From positions 1-60,686 of the forward strand of contig NZ_VLKR01000034.1 in NCBI RefSeq assembly GCF_007830445.1: a stretch of 60,686 nucleotides of DNA, given 5' to 3'. Below the pieces are notes generated by a model. It did no database searches. It was not told the origin of the DNA and was given only the letters and a program-made list of their open reading frames with translations. The position numbers were made by a program, and so were the translations under genes. Source of the DNA: Sphingobacterium siyangense (lineage in GTDB: Bacteria > Bacteroidota > Bacteroidia > Sphingobacteriales > Sphingobacteriaceae). This document shows, piece after piece, positions 1 to 8,464 of the stretch. Each line of letters begins with the position of its first letter. Within the stretch, counting starts at the first letter, position 1.

Positions 1-232
1 GAGCTCTTACTACACCTAAGTGGTTCAGATTACCAGTGGTACTGCGTAGACCGTTACTAATATCACGAACCGAATCTGCCGAGGAAAAATGACAGAAAAG
101 CATACTGACTAGATGCGTCCAGCTGTTGATCCCTTTCTGATGTTTGTCACTTTTGTGCTTTGAAACCAAATCTTTGAATAATTCGCGGTCGATAAGAGAT
201 AAAATCTGACTAAAAACATTTAAATTTATCAT
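1..232 (-). mobile_element. IS4-family transposase, N-terminal part (runs off window)
   Basis: An open frame starts at an ATG at 232 and stays open to the left edge, giving 77 residues. It starts MINLNVFSQILSLIDRE and carries a short W-T-H-L-V-S-M-L stretch followed by S-A-D-S-V-R-D-I. This resembles the N-terminal DUF4372 domain that precedes the DDE domain in one branch of IS4-family transposases; the catalytic part would lie outside the window. It is the mobile element nearest the fused gene remnants at 519-1381. The outer end of the element could not be fixed: it should lie to the right of the hairpin at 232-293. Family assignment is by remembered motif similarity, not a search. Confidence 0.75.
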
Positions 233-293
233 GGCGGTGTGTTATAATTTTGCGATTTAAATATAGCAACTTTGCTATATCTAAACACCGCCA
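230..293 (-). promoter_or_regulatory. Nested hairpin over the transposase start codon
   Basis: A 9-bp inverted repeat (tggcggtgt at 232-240, acaccgcca at 285-293) encloses a second perfect 9-bp stem (atatagcaa 261-269, ttgctatat 272-280). Read as minus-strand RNA, the 3' arm of the outer stem ends on the transposase AUG. A transcript entering from outside would fold this way and hide the start. Such fold-back protection is known from IS10 and IS50; for this element it is inferred. Confidence 0.55.
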
Positions 294-468
294 CTTTTTA
301 AACGTTTAGGACGCAAGTGGGTTAATATGAATAAAACCACCTTAACTAATTTAATAAGGCAATTTTCGTGTAAAGATAATAAAAATATTTAAGCTTAATA
401 GATGCTTCCTTTTATCTGAGCCTAATATGTGCTTCATCTGTTAAATTAATCGCATGGCGATCGGTTTT

Positions 469-501
469 AAAAATCCGCCTAGACTTACCAAGCGGATTTT
501 T
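469..501 (-). terminator. Terminator hairpin after the DUF4998-like remnant
   Basis: aaaaatccgc (469-478) pairs with gcggattttt (492-501) around a 13-nt loop. A/T runs on both sides mean it could work in both directions. It lies just past the stop codon of the minus-strand remnant at 519. The rest of 301-518 shows no gene. Confidence 0.6.
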
Positions 502-518
502 AAGTTAAAAAAGAGAAC

Positions 519-995
519 TTAGTTGATAAGAAGTGTGTCTGTATAAGACGCTGTAAATACATCAATTGCATTCTTGACAGGTATAAATGAAGACTTCAAA
601 AGTACTTTCTTACCTGTTTTCCAATTTGGTAATACGATCTTCAGCGAATCAGGATGCAAAGACAGATTTACTCTTACACCGAGGTTATTTGTATAACTAA
701 GTTTGGTATCTACATTGATTGTATCGGTGTTTGCGGCAAAGTTGAGGGTTAAATTTGTCAAATTTAAACTACTTGTCGTAAATCTTCTATTCCGCAGTGA
801 GCTCACATATAGGGGACCATATACTTTTACTGCTGTCAATGTCTGGCCTACCGATTTATTTCCGGCTCCATCCATCGTGTACAATGTGAAATCCTGGATA
901 TATTCACCAAGATTGGACAAGATTACCTTGACGGTATCTTTGGCCATTTCATTATTTGCAGGGATTACAAGTGAATCTCGCTTGCTATTCATATA
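519..995 (-). pseudogene. 3' remnant of a DUF4998-like surface protein gene
   Basis: The minus frame holds about 158 residues ending at a stop at 519. The text RDSLVIPANNE, then DTVKVILSNLGEYIQDF, then a K-V-Y-G-P-L-Y-V-S-S-L-R-N-R-R segment is typical of DUF4998-type Bacteroidota surface lipoproteins coded beside SusC/SusD genes. No signal peptide or lipobox is present and the frame begins inside the domain, so the 5' half is missing. It abuts, back to back, a TonB receptor remnant on the other strand that also lacks its 5' part. The ATG at 992 is probably accidental. The family name comes from motif memory. Confidence 0.6.
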
Positions 996-1381
996 CTGAA
1001 GGGAAAAGGGAATTAACGGACGGAAGTCGTGTTTATCTTGGTGGGGATCGCATCAATCCACCTAAGATAACGGGCTCTATTACCGTAAATCCAATGAAAA
1101 AATGGTCGCTTACAACGCAAATGATCGCTACTTCGGGCCGAAATCGTTTTGAACCTGTTAATGGATTGTACAGCTATGGAACAGGACCTATCCGATCATT
1201 CACAACCTTCAATTTCTCCAGTAAATATCAGATCAACACACAATCGCTAATACGCCTGGGAATCGAAAACATATTCAATAAGGATTATTACACGGTGATC
1301 TCGCAATGGCAGTCAAATAATATGAATTATGTGAAAGGCAATGGAACTCGTCTCAATTTGAGTCTGTCGCATTCCTTTTAG
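986..1381 (+). pseudogene. 3' remnant of a siderophore-type TonB-dependent receptor gene
   Basis: About 131 residues from YSYTEGKRE to the terminal LSLSHSF. The segment L-G-G-D-R-I-N-P-P-K, the later strand RLGIENIFNKDYY, and the terminal phenylalanine are hallmarks of the last beta-strands of a siderophore-type outer-membrane receptor. Signal peptide, plug and most of the barrel are absent, against a usual length of about 700-800 residues. The frame upstream of 986 (from an ATG at 956) reads into the antisense of the neighbouring remnant and looks non-native. The fusion point is therefore near 985-1000. Confidence 0.7.
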
Positions 1382-1430
1382 CCAATTTTTGATGGGTTTG
1401 CACAAGTGTGCTTACTACCTCGGAAAATTT

Positions 1431-2294
1431 CTACATTTTTCTATACGCGAGCGGAGACAATCCGACTGATCGCTTAAAGTATCTGCCGAAAAAAGATTGT
1501 GAAGGGAAGTTAAGCTCATTACTGATCTGCTGTATAGTCATATGCGTAGATTTTAACAGTGCTTTAGCTTCCCACACAACATAGTCATCAATCCATTGCT
1601 TAGCAGACAGGCCATTGTGTTCTTTTATCACCTTAGATAAGTACTTCGGAGTTACACATAGCTTATCTGCGTAGAATTCTATGCCCCGTTCTTGCTTGAA
1701 ATTGTCCTGTACCTGATTTAGGAAGTTTTCAACCAGTTCTTCCAATCGGGGCTTTTTTTCCTGTTGTGTATGACGTTCGATGTTATGGGCATTGTAACCA
1801 AACCCGTAAAAATAGGCTTTTGTTAGGTGTTGAAGAATTTTTGTGGTAGAAGGATTATCTGTTTCCAGCACTTTTTGTACTGTTTTAAAATAATCAGCCA
1901 AACTCGTTAGTTCTGCTTCTTTTAATGCAATAAAAGGTTGATTATGCAAAGAAAGAAAAACGGGTAGATGCTCTTCGATATTAAGACTTGAGGTAAATGT
2001 CTTTGACATGACTATAAAAAGTGCAGAAAAATCGGCACTCACATTTTCTATGGTTACAGTATGCCCCGCGAGGAGTACAATAAGAGAGGGGGCACCCGTT
2101 TCAAAGTAGCGCATATTTGAATGCCCTTTCAAATGACCTTTAAAGCAAATAATACTTATGGTGACATCCAATTTCACCGGAAAATTAAGTCGTTCAATTG
2201 TGGGTGTCTCCAATAAAATGAAATCTTCATTATGGTTATGCTGTTTCAAGTTTTTATTGTGCGTAAATGGCAGCGTCATTTCCATAATAGTCAA
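1431..2294 (-). CDS. AraC-family transcriptional regulator
   Basis: A 287-residue protein. The N-terminal 160 residues form an effector-type domain without a recognised signature. The C-terminal 100 residues form the AraC double helix-turn-helix: the first helix pair around FYADKLCVTPKYLSKVIKEH and the second around TIQQISNELNFPSQSFFGRYFKR, ending G-L-S-P-L-A-Y-R-K-M. The gene is divergent from the outer-membrane protein gene at 2428 and stands beside the broken TonB receptor, which it may once have controlled. Start is uncertain: MTIMEMTL offers ATGs at 2294, 2285 and 2279, and a possible -7 element (TAnnTTTG on the minus strand at 2306-2313) would favour one of the later two. Confidence 0.9.
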   Translation of the reverse strand: MTIMEMTLPFTHNKNLKQHNHNEDFILLETPTIERLNFPVKLDVTISIICFKGHLKGHSNMRYFETGAPSLIVLLAGHTVTIENVSADFSALFIVMSKTFTSSLNIEEHLPVFLSLHNQPFIALKEAELTSLADYFKTVQKVLETDNPSTTKILQHLTKAYFYGFGYNAHNIERHTQQEKKPRLEELVENFLNQVQDNFKQERGIEFYADKLCVTPKYLSKVIKEHNGLSAKQWIDDYVVWEAKALLKSTHMTIQQISNELNFPSQSFFGRYFKRSVGLSPLAYRKM

Positions 2295-2389
2295 GTATTG
2301 TTATTCAAATGTATTGTTTTATATTGAAAAAACGACTTTTTGGACAATTTCGCCTTCTTATAGAGCTTCCCAGCCTCTTTAAATGCATC

Positions 2390-2397
2390 TACATTTG
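2390..2397 (+). promoter_or_regulatory. Bacteroidota -7 element before the outer-membrane protein gene
   Basis: TACATTTG matches TAnnTTTG exactly. No clear TTTG -33 box lies about 19 nt upstream. It would start transcription near 2403, which fits better with the ATG at 2428 than with the one at 2413. Confidence 0.4.
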
Positions 2398-2427
2398 TCA
2401 CATAAATTTTAAATGAAATTATTCGTG

Positions 2428-3027
2428 ATGAAAAAACTATTATTAATTGGATTGGTCTTGGCAATGGCACAGGGATCCGCTGCTCAAGGTTTGGGCGGAA
2501 TTTTTCAAAGGCTTTCTTTTGGTTTAAAGGCTGGGGGAAACTACAGTAACTTTACAGGTGCGAACTTCGATACTGAAGGACTCGCAGGATTTAATGGGGG
2601 GCTTATTGTCAATTTTAAGCTTACAGACAAGTGGTCTATTCAGGAGGAATTTTTGTATTCAATGCAAGGCGCAAAAATCACAGACAATGTATTCGGAACG
2701 CATAAGGACCTGAAGTTATCCTATATGTCCGTTCCGATCCTCGTAAAATATCGATCGGCTATCGGTCTTTATGCGGAAGTTGGGGCGCAGGCCAATCTAT
2801 TGATAAAAGATGCAAAAAATACAGGCTTTGTGGATTTTGCAGATAAGATTGATGCGGGTGCTGTTGCAGGTTTGGGTTATGAATTTACGAAAGGTCCAGC
2901 TAAAGGTTTGGGCCTGGGAGCGAGATACTACCAGGGTTTTATGGATGTAGGTAAGTTTAATTCTACGACACTAAAATCTGATTTTAAGAATAGCGTGGCG
3001 CAGTTAAGTATCTTTTATATGTTCTGA
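2428..3027 (+). CDS. Outer-membrane beta-barrel protein (porin-like family)
   Basis: A 199-residue protein starting MKKLLLIGLVLAMAQGSAAQ, a signal peptide with likely cleavage after the final A or AQ. The mature part begins FGLKAGGNYSNF and alternates hydrophobic and polar residues through about eight strands, for example SIQEEFLYSMQG and LSYMSVPILVKYRS, ending in the aromatic strand VAQLSIFYMF. This is the small PorT/OmpW-like beta-barrel type (outer membrane beta-barrel family 2) common in Bacteroidota; no substrate can be named. An in-frame ATG at 2413 would add MKLFV, but the -7 element and the MKK start favour 2428. A strong terminator follows. Confidence 0.85.
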   Translation: MKKLLLIGLVLAMAQGSAAQGLGGIFQRLSFGLKAGGNYSNFTGANFDTEGLAGFNGGLIVNFKLTDKWSIQEEFLYSMQGAKITDNVFGTHKDLKLSYMSVPILVKYRSAIGLYAEVGAQANLLIKDAKNTGFVDFADKIDAGAVAGLGYEFTKGPAKGLGLGARYYQGFMDVGKFNSTTLKSDFKNSVAQLSIFYMF

Positions 3028-3060
3028 TCGGCTCAATAGGTTGTTTAACTGTTAATTTAT

Positions 3061-3112
3061 AAGTAAAGACTCAATAAATGTACATTAAACTGCATCTATT
3101 GAGTCTTTACTT
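3061..3112 (+). terminator. Rho-independent terminator after the outer-membrane protein gene
   Basis: A 16-bp perfect stem (3061-3076 with 3097-3112) is followed by a T run. From 3113 to 3354 I see no further gene; that stretch should hold the promoter of the sigma-factor gene. Confidence 0.8.
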
Positions 3113-3354
3113 TTTGCACATTCACGTTATATCGAAGCGATGGCATGATTTCTACACGAACTGTCATTTTTAAACATTATATGTAATATATTCACTTTAA
3201 AGAGCTATTTAATAGCTCGATGGAGCTTTCCGAGTCGGGGAGATGCATAAATGACAGGCTTTTGTTGTTAATGTATTCTTTACCTGTCCTTAATATTGTA
3301 GTTGTATTAAAGCATGATCTTTACAGCTGACGAAGAATTATTGATCTAGAGAGT

Positions 3355-3960
3355 ATGCTTGTGAAAACGATAGACACTATCCTATTAGAACGTCTGGTAA
3401 ATGCAGATTACAGTGCTTTTGATGAGATTTATGAGCATCATTGGAGCACACTTTTCCGTATTGCAGTTAAGAAGTTAGGCGATGTGGATGTGGCTATGGA
3501 TCTTGTTCAGGATCTCTTTGTGGATCTGTGGCAAAGAAGGGCCATGATCAATATTCATAGCGGATTGCGAGCCTATCTTATTTCGGCCCTATATCATAAG
3601 TTGTTTCAGTATTTCAGAAAGAAAGGTGTGCATGAAAAACATATTGAACAGTATAGCTTAATGATACAAGATGGTCTGCATGATATTTTTCCTATCGTGG
3701 ACTATGAAGAGAATTACACAGACGTACTGATTGCGATTGAACAGTCTGTGGTGGAAATGCCCGACCGTATGCGCGTTGTTTTTAATTTGAAATACCAACG
3801 TAGTCTCAGTAATCATGAAATTGCGGAACAACTTGGCATATCGCTTCAAACTGTAAAAAACCAATTAAGTAAAGCGTTGAACCTTGTGCGCCAGCACATG
3901 CAGCAGCAACAGCTAAATCCGACAGTCTTCGTGTCCTTATCTCTTCTAGTCTTCTTTTAA
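3355..3960 (+). CDS. ECF RNA polymerase sigma factor (FecI-like), locus 1
   Basis: A 201-residue sigma-70 family protein of the extracytoplasmic-function type. Region 2 lies at about residues 20-90, with the core-binding helix around DLVQDLFVDLWQRR and a basic region LFQYFRKKG. Region 4 lies at about 125-190, with the helix-turn-helix SNHEIAEQLGISLQTVKNQL. It is followed by a FecR gene and then SusC/SusD, the classic Bacteroidota arrangement in which an outer-membrane transporter controls its own sigma factor. It probably directs polymerase to the SusC promoter. The tail F-V-S-L-S-L-L-V-F-F is hydrophobic and slightly longer than usual. Confidence 0.93.
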   Translation: MLVKTIDTILLERLVNADYSAFDEIYEHHWSTLFRIAVKKLGDVDVAMDLVQDLFVDLWQRRAMINIHSGLRAYLISALYHKLFQYFRKKGVHEKHIEQYSLMIQDGLHDIFPIVDYEENYTDVLIAIEQSVVEMPDRMRVVFNLKYQRSLSNHEIAEQLGISLQTVKNQLSKALNLVRQHMQQQQLNPTVFVSLSLLVFF

Positions 3961-4064
3961 TCCTTATCCAAGGTGTTTTTAATTAAATTTTTTAAAATAA
4001 ACTTTACATAAACTTAACGGTTTTTCGATGGTACGATCACCCAATTGGAGCAACTATAGGGTGT

Positions 4065-5084
4065 ATGCAAGACAGAAAAAGGGAATTGGAGGAATTAATC
4101 CAAAAGTATTCATCAGGACAGATAAAGGATGAGGAACGGGCACATTTAATGTGTTGGTTGCAGGAACTTGATGTCTTAGAAGGGTACAAAGCTGATATGG
4201 AAGGGGTTCAAACGCGGATGAAAGAAAAGATAGACCTCCGTTTGCTAGCCACCGAAACACCTACTAAAATCGCACATCCACCTTGGTTGTTATGGGGTAA
4301 GGTTGCCGCAGTTGTTCTTTTTTGTTTTTCATTTGGATGGTACCTACTCGATCGGAATAGTGGCGGGGATGCCAAAGGCAAGCAGTCCGTTAAGGTCGAA
4401 AAAACGGTCGATAAGTCCAAAATGATAACCTATACTGTTGTACGGGATAGCACGATTTTATTGCAAGATGGCAGTAAAGTCCGTCTTTTGGCAAATTCTT
4501 CAATCTCCTTGATGCAACCCTTTCCAGAAAAGCAGCGCGCAATTCAATTGCAAGGAAAGGCTTTTTTTGAGGTGTCACACGATAAATCGCGCCCATTTAC
4601 AGTTCTATCGGGCAATATCCTGACAACGGCTTTAGGAACTTCTTTTTGGGTTGTGCAGGAGGCCAAAAATAGGAAGCCTAGTGTGCGCCTGATCACAGGA
4701 AGAGTTTCCATTAAGGAGCGTGGCGAAAATGGGGAAGATAAGCTTCTTGCCTATTTGACTCCAGGGCAAACTTGGGCGGAAAAAGTTGTACAACCCAAAA
4801 AAGGACCTGTTTTGAAACTGGAAAAACCAGTGGAAGAGATCGTACCAACGACATTGGAATTTCACCACAAGCCTTTGGCGGAAGTGCTTACTGCCTTGGC
4901 GTCTTTCTACCGCACAACGATTCTCTTTTCTCCGGATGATGTGTCAGGACTATCATTCTATGGTAAATATACAACAGAAAATGAGGTCGCGCAGATTCTG
5001 CAAACGATCTGTATTGCAAATGAGCTCGAACTCAAGTTTAATTCCGAAACAAATACCTATACGATCTTAAAAAACAGTCAATAA
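4065..5084 (+). CDS. FecR-family anti-sigma factor, locus 1
   Basis: A 339-residue inner-membrane protein. Residues 1-70 form a cytoplasmic sigma-binding segment, 76-95 a single membrane helix (VAAVVLFCFSFGWYLL), about 125-235 the periplasmic FecR domain (TTALGTSFWVV, RLITGRVSI), and about 268-335 the DUF4974 domain (LEFHHKPLAEVLTALASFY). The family holds the cognate sigma factor inactive until the outer-membrane partner signals. Position between the sigma gene (3355) and SusC (5153) fits this. The DUF4974 end resembles the STN domain otherwise found at the N terminus of signalling TonB receptors. Confidence 0.92.
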   Translation: MQDRKRELEELIQKYSSGQIKDEERAHLMCWLQELDVLEGYKADMEGVQTRMKEKIDLRLLATETPTKIAHPPWLLWGKVAAVVLFCFSFGWYLLDRNSGGDAKGKQSVKVEKTVDKSKMITYTVVRDSTILLQDGSKVRLLANSSISLMQPFPEKQRAIQLQGKAFFEVSHDKSRPFTVLSGNILTTALGTSFWVVQEAKNRKPSVRLITGRVSIKERGENGEDKLLAYLTPGQTWAEKVVQPKKGPVLKLEKPVEEIVPTTLEFHHKPLAEVLTALASFYRTTILFSPDDVSGLSFYGKYTTENEVAQILQTICIANELELKFNSETNTYTILKNSQ

Positions 5085-5102
5085 AATCCATAAAAAAACA
5101 CT

Positions 5103-5146
5103 ATTGAGCCTCCCTTTTTAGGGAGGCCTGGGAAAACTATGCTCAA
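5103..5146 (+). promoter_or_regulatory. Leader hairpins before SusC of locus 1
   Basis: gcctccc (5108-5114) and gggaggc (5121-5127) form a perfect hairpin with a 6-nt loop. attgagc (5103-5109) can instead pair with gctcaat (5140-5146), just before the SusC start at 5153. The stems share two bases and so partly compete. There is no T run, so this is not a simple terminator; mRNA processing or translation control is possible. Confidence 0.4.
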
Positions 5147-5152
5147 TTATTA

Positions 5153-8100
5153 ATGAAAACTATGCAACAATTTTCAACAGGTAAAAGGCCAGCCAAGGGG
5201 GCTTTATTACTGCTACTAGCAATTGCTTTTGGCCAAAAGGGTTTTGCCCAACAAAGCGGGGAACTTGTTGTCATCGTGCAGGATGCGAAGTCAAAAGGTT
5301 TGGCCAATGCAACGGTGACCATAAAAAACAAGAATAGCAAACTGAAACGATCCGGTCAGGCCGATCAGCAGGGGAAAGCCGTGTTCAATAATTTGCCGGT
5401 GGATAGCAACTATTGTATTTTGGTGACTTATACAGGACTACTGCCAAAAGAGGAGTGCCAGTATATTGTTACCTCCGGTAAAAGATCGAGCGTGGTCTTT
5501 CAACTCATAGACGCAGCTTCAAATCAAATGGACGAGGTGGTCGTTGTGGGGTATGGTACACAGAAAAAGACCAACCTGTCTGGTGCTGTAGATCAGATTA
5601 GTGGCGATGTGCTCGAAAGCCGCCCTATTTCCAATGCTGCGCAAGGGCTTCAAGGGATTTCACCCAACTTGAATATACAGTTCAACTCCGGAGCACCAGG
5701 AGCGGAACCTAAAATCAATATCCGTGGAATTACATCGATCAATGGTGGCGATCCATTAATTTTGGTAGATAATGTTCCTATTTCGGCAGCCGAATTAATC
5801 AGGATTGCGCCACAGGATATTGAGTCATTTACGGTGATCAAAGATGCATCGGCTGCGGCGATCTACGGGGCCCGTGCCTCCTTTGGGGTTCTGATCATCA
5901 CGACAAAAACAGGGAAAGGCGATGTGAAAGTGAACTATTCAAATAACTTTACATGGAATACACCTACAGTAATGCCAAATAAAATAACGGATCCTTATGT
6001 GTTTTCGAGGCTATTGGAAACGTCAACCGATAATACACCCTGGGATAATGTCAACTATTCGGATCAGTTTTACCAATATGCAAAAGAGCGATCTGACAAC
6101 CCTTCCATTGCCGGTGTGCGTATCAATCCCTCAGATTCCAAGGTCTGGGAATATATGGGTAACAGGGATTGGACACGTTATTTCTTGTCCGACTGGAATG
6201 CAACCAATACACACGACTTATCAATCTCGGGCTCAAATGAAAAAGTACAATACTATATCAGTGGTAGCTACAACCGACAAAATTCGCCTGTTAAGTTAGC
6301 AGAGGATTATTTTGACCGCTATAACCTGCGTTCCAAAGTAAACTATAGGCTTTCTGATTTTATTTCATTTGGTAACAATACAGTGATCGGAAGTACACGT
6401 AGGCTTACGCCTTCTCAGATGAGTTTGCCCGATATATACAATATTTTTCCAACTTCTTTTGATAAGAACCCGGATGGAACATGGGCCAATTCTTCGGCAG
6501 GTATTATTGCCGCACAAATGGTGGATGGCGGTAAAAGTGATCGTAAACGTCTGGATGTACAATCTACCTTCAATACTGAGCTTCGCTTTTTTGGAAATAA
6601 ATTCAAAGTAAATGCAGATTATACTTTCCAGCGTAATTCGTTGAACCGCAATTGGTACACCAAGCAATACGAAATCGGTTATGGTCCGGACGATGTCCGT
6701 AAAGAGGGGACAACAGGGGCTTATCGTGAAGCGGGTTTTTCCTATTATAATGTTTATAATATCTACGGTACTTACTTGCAATCTTTTAATAAGCATCAGG
6801 TTAATGCGGTACTGGGTTTTAACCAGGAGGATTATCGGTATGAAGTGATCACTGCAGAACGCGCCGGACTTATTTCAGAATCCTTTCCAACCATTCAGTT
6901 TGCAACAGGAACAATGAAAATGGGTGAAGCTATTGATACTTATGCCTTACGTGGTGCATTTTATCGGTTGAACTATACTTATGATGATAAATATATTGTT
7001 GAATTCAATGGTCGATACGATGGATCTTCCCGATTTCCGAAAAGTAAGCGTTTTGGCTTTTTCCCTTCGGGCTCAGCTGCCTGGCGTATAGACCGTGAAA
7101 AGTTTATGTCGTCTGTCGCTGGACTGGATTTATTGAAGCTGAGGGTATCTTACGGTCAATTGGGTAATCAGTCTGTGTCGAACTACGGCTACCTTCCTTC
7201 GATGGAAAAAAAGGATGCCGATTACTTGTTCGGAAGTGAACGGGGAATCTATATTGGTGTTCCACCTTTGGTTTCCCCCAATTATACCTGGGAGAAGGTC
7301 AATACCGTAAATTTTGGTTTGGACGTTGCGGTACTCAAAAATAAACTTTCGGCAAGTTTTGACTATTACTCCAGACGTACCTTGGGGATGTTGACACTGG
7401 GCAGAGATCTTCCCAATATTTTGGGCGCGAGTGAGCCACGGGAGAATGCTGCCGATCTAAAGACCAATGGCTGGGAATTGACTGTCAATTTTCAGGATCG
7501 TTTCGAGTTGGCTAACGCACCATTACGCTTCAATGCCAAATTATTGCTGTCGGACTCACAGTCCAAAATTACACGTTTTGACAACCCCAATAAAAGCATT
7601 CTGCAATATTATGAAGGCATGCAAATGGGGGAGATCTGGGGTTTGCAAAGTAACGGACTTTTCAAAGACGAGGCAGAGATTGCCAAGTTGGACCAGACTT
7701 CGATCATTCCCTGGGGCGCCTTGTCGATTGTACCGGGATGGCCTACCTATGTGGATCAGGATGGTAATGGTAAGATTGAAAAAGGATATACACTTGGCGA
7801 TACCAAAGACCTCAAGATCATTGGTAACTCCACACCACGTTATCAATTTGGTATAGACCTGTCTGCAGATTGGAAAGGTTTTGACTTACGGGCATTTTTT
7901 CAAGGCATTGGTAAACGCGATTATTATCCGTTGGACTACCTGTATTGGGGGACATACCAACAGCCTTATGGTAACTTTTATGGGCACTTGCTTGATTTCT
8001 ACCGTCCGGGAAGTGATTCGGACATTGACCGTGCGAAACATTCGCAAGCTTATTTGAATTTGGGACTGGCCGATCAAAATCTCAATGCGGCTTACCCCAT

Positions 8101-8455
8101 CTTACAGTCATGGCTTGCTGACCGTAACTTGGGTACCCGGATTGACCAGGCCCAGGGATTGGCCATTCCACAGACCAATTATTTGCTGAATGCGGCCTAT
8201 CTACGTCTGAAAAACCTGACGATAGGGTATACCTTACCCAAATCTATTACTTCACGCGCCAAGATCAGTAACCTACGTGTTTATCTAAGTGGTGAAAATA
8301 TCATCGAATGGTCTGCTGTGAAGCGCTATTTTGATCCGGAGACACTGAACGAAAATACGTATACCAATCCAACTGCAGGTTCGGACCGTGTAGGTAATGG
8401 TCTCACTTATCCATTTCAAAGAAGTTTTTCTGCTGGTATTCAAGTCACCTTTTAA
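5153..8455 (+). CDS. SusC/RagA-family TonB-linked outer-membrane transporter, locus 1
   Basis: An 1100-residue outer-membrane transporter that with SusD (8465) forms a lidded importer driven by TonB. Signal peptide at 1-32 (ending GFAQ). A carboxypeptidase-regulatory-like domain spans about 35-118. The SusC signature MDEVVVVGYGTQKK is at 127-140 and the plug at about 141-255, including IRGITSINGG and IKDASAAAIYGARA. The rest is the beta-barrel, ending in the expected aromatic strand SFSAGIQVTF. No STN signalling domain is visible, although sigma and FecR genes lie directly upstream. A phosphoesterase gene closes the operon, hinting at a phosphate-bearing substrate; that is inference. Confidence 0.95.
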   Translation: MKTMQQFSTGKRPAKGALLLLLAIAFGQKGFAQQSGELVVIVQDAKSKGLANATVTIKNKNSKLKRSGQADQQGKAVFNNLPVDSNYCILVTYTGLLPKEECQYIVTSGKRSSVVFQLIDAASNQMDEVVVVGYGTQKKTNLSGAVDQISGDVLESRPISNAAQGLQGISPNLNIQFNSGAPGAEPKINIRGITSINGGDPLILVDNVPISAAELIRIAPQDIESFTVIKDASAAAIYGARASFGVLIITTKTGKGDVKVNYSNNFTWNTPTVMPNKITDPYVFSRLLETSTDNTPWDNVNYSDQFYQYAKERSDNPSIAGVRINPSDSKVWEYMGNRDWTRYFLSDWNATNTHDLSISGSNEKVQYYISGSYNRQNSPVKLAEDYFDRYNLRSKVNYRLSDFISFGNNTVIGSTRRLTPSQMSLPDIYNIFPTSFDKNPDGTWANSSAGIIAAQMVDGGKSDRKRLDVQSTFNTELRFFGNKFKVNADYTFQRNSLNRNWYTKQYEIGYGPDDVRKEGTTGAYREAGFSYYNVYNIYGTYLQSFNKHQVNAVLGFNQEDYRYEVITAERAGLISESFPTIQFATGTMKMGEAIDTYALRGAFYRLNYTYDDKYIVEFNGRYDGSSRFPKSKRFGFFPSGSAAWRIDREKFMSSVAGLDLLKLRVSYGQLGNQSVSNYGYLPSMEKKDADYLFGSERGIYIGVPPLVSPNYTWEKVNTVNFGLDVAVLKNKLSASFDYYSRRTLGMLTLGRDLPNILGASEPRENAADLKTNGWELTVNFQDRFELANAPLRFNAKLLLSDSQSKITRFDNPNKSILQYYEGMQMGEIWGLQSNGLFKDEAEIAKLDQTSIIPWGALSIVPGWPTYVDQDGNGKIEKGYTLGDTKDLKIIGNSTPRYQFGIDLSADWKGFDLRAFFQGIGKRDYYPLDYLYWGTYQQPYGNFYGHLLDFYRPGSDSDIDRAKHSQAYLNLGLADQNLNAAYPILQSWLADRNLGTRIDQAQGLAIPQTNYLLNAAYLRLKNLTIGYTLPKSITSRAKISNLRVYLSGENIIEWSAVKRYFDPETLNENTYTNPTAGSDRVGNGLTYPFQRSFSAGIQVTF

Positions 8456-8464
8456 TTGCTTATC

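Noticed and set aside
956..985. ATG at 956 as the real start of the TonB receptor remnant
   Set aside because: The 30 bases after it are the antisense of the other remnant; receptor-like residues begin only near 986.
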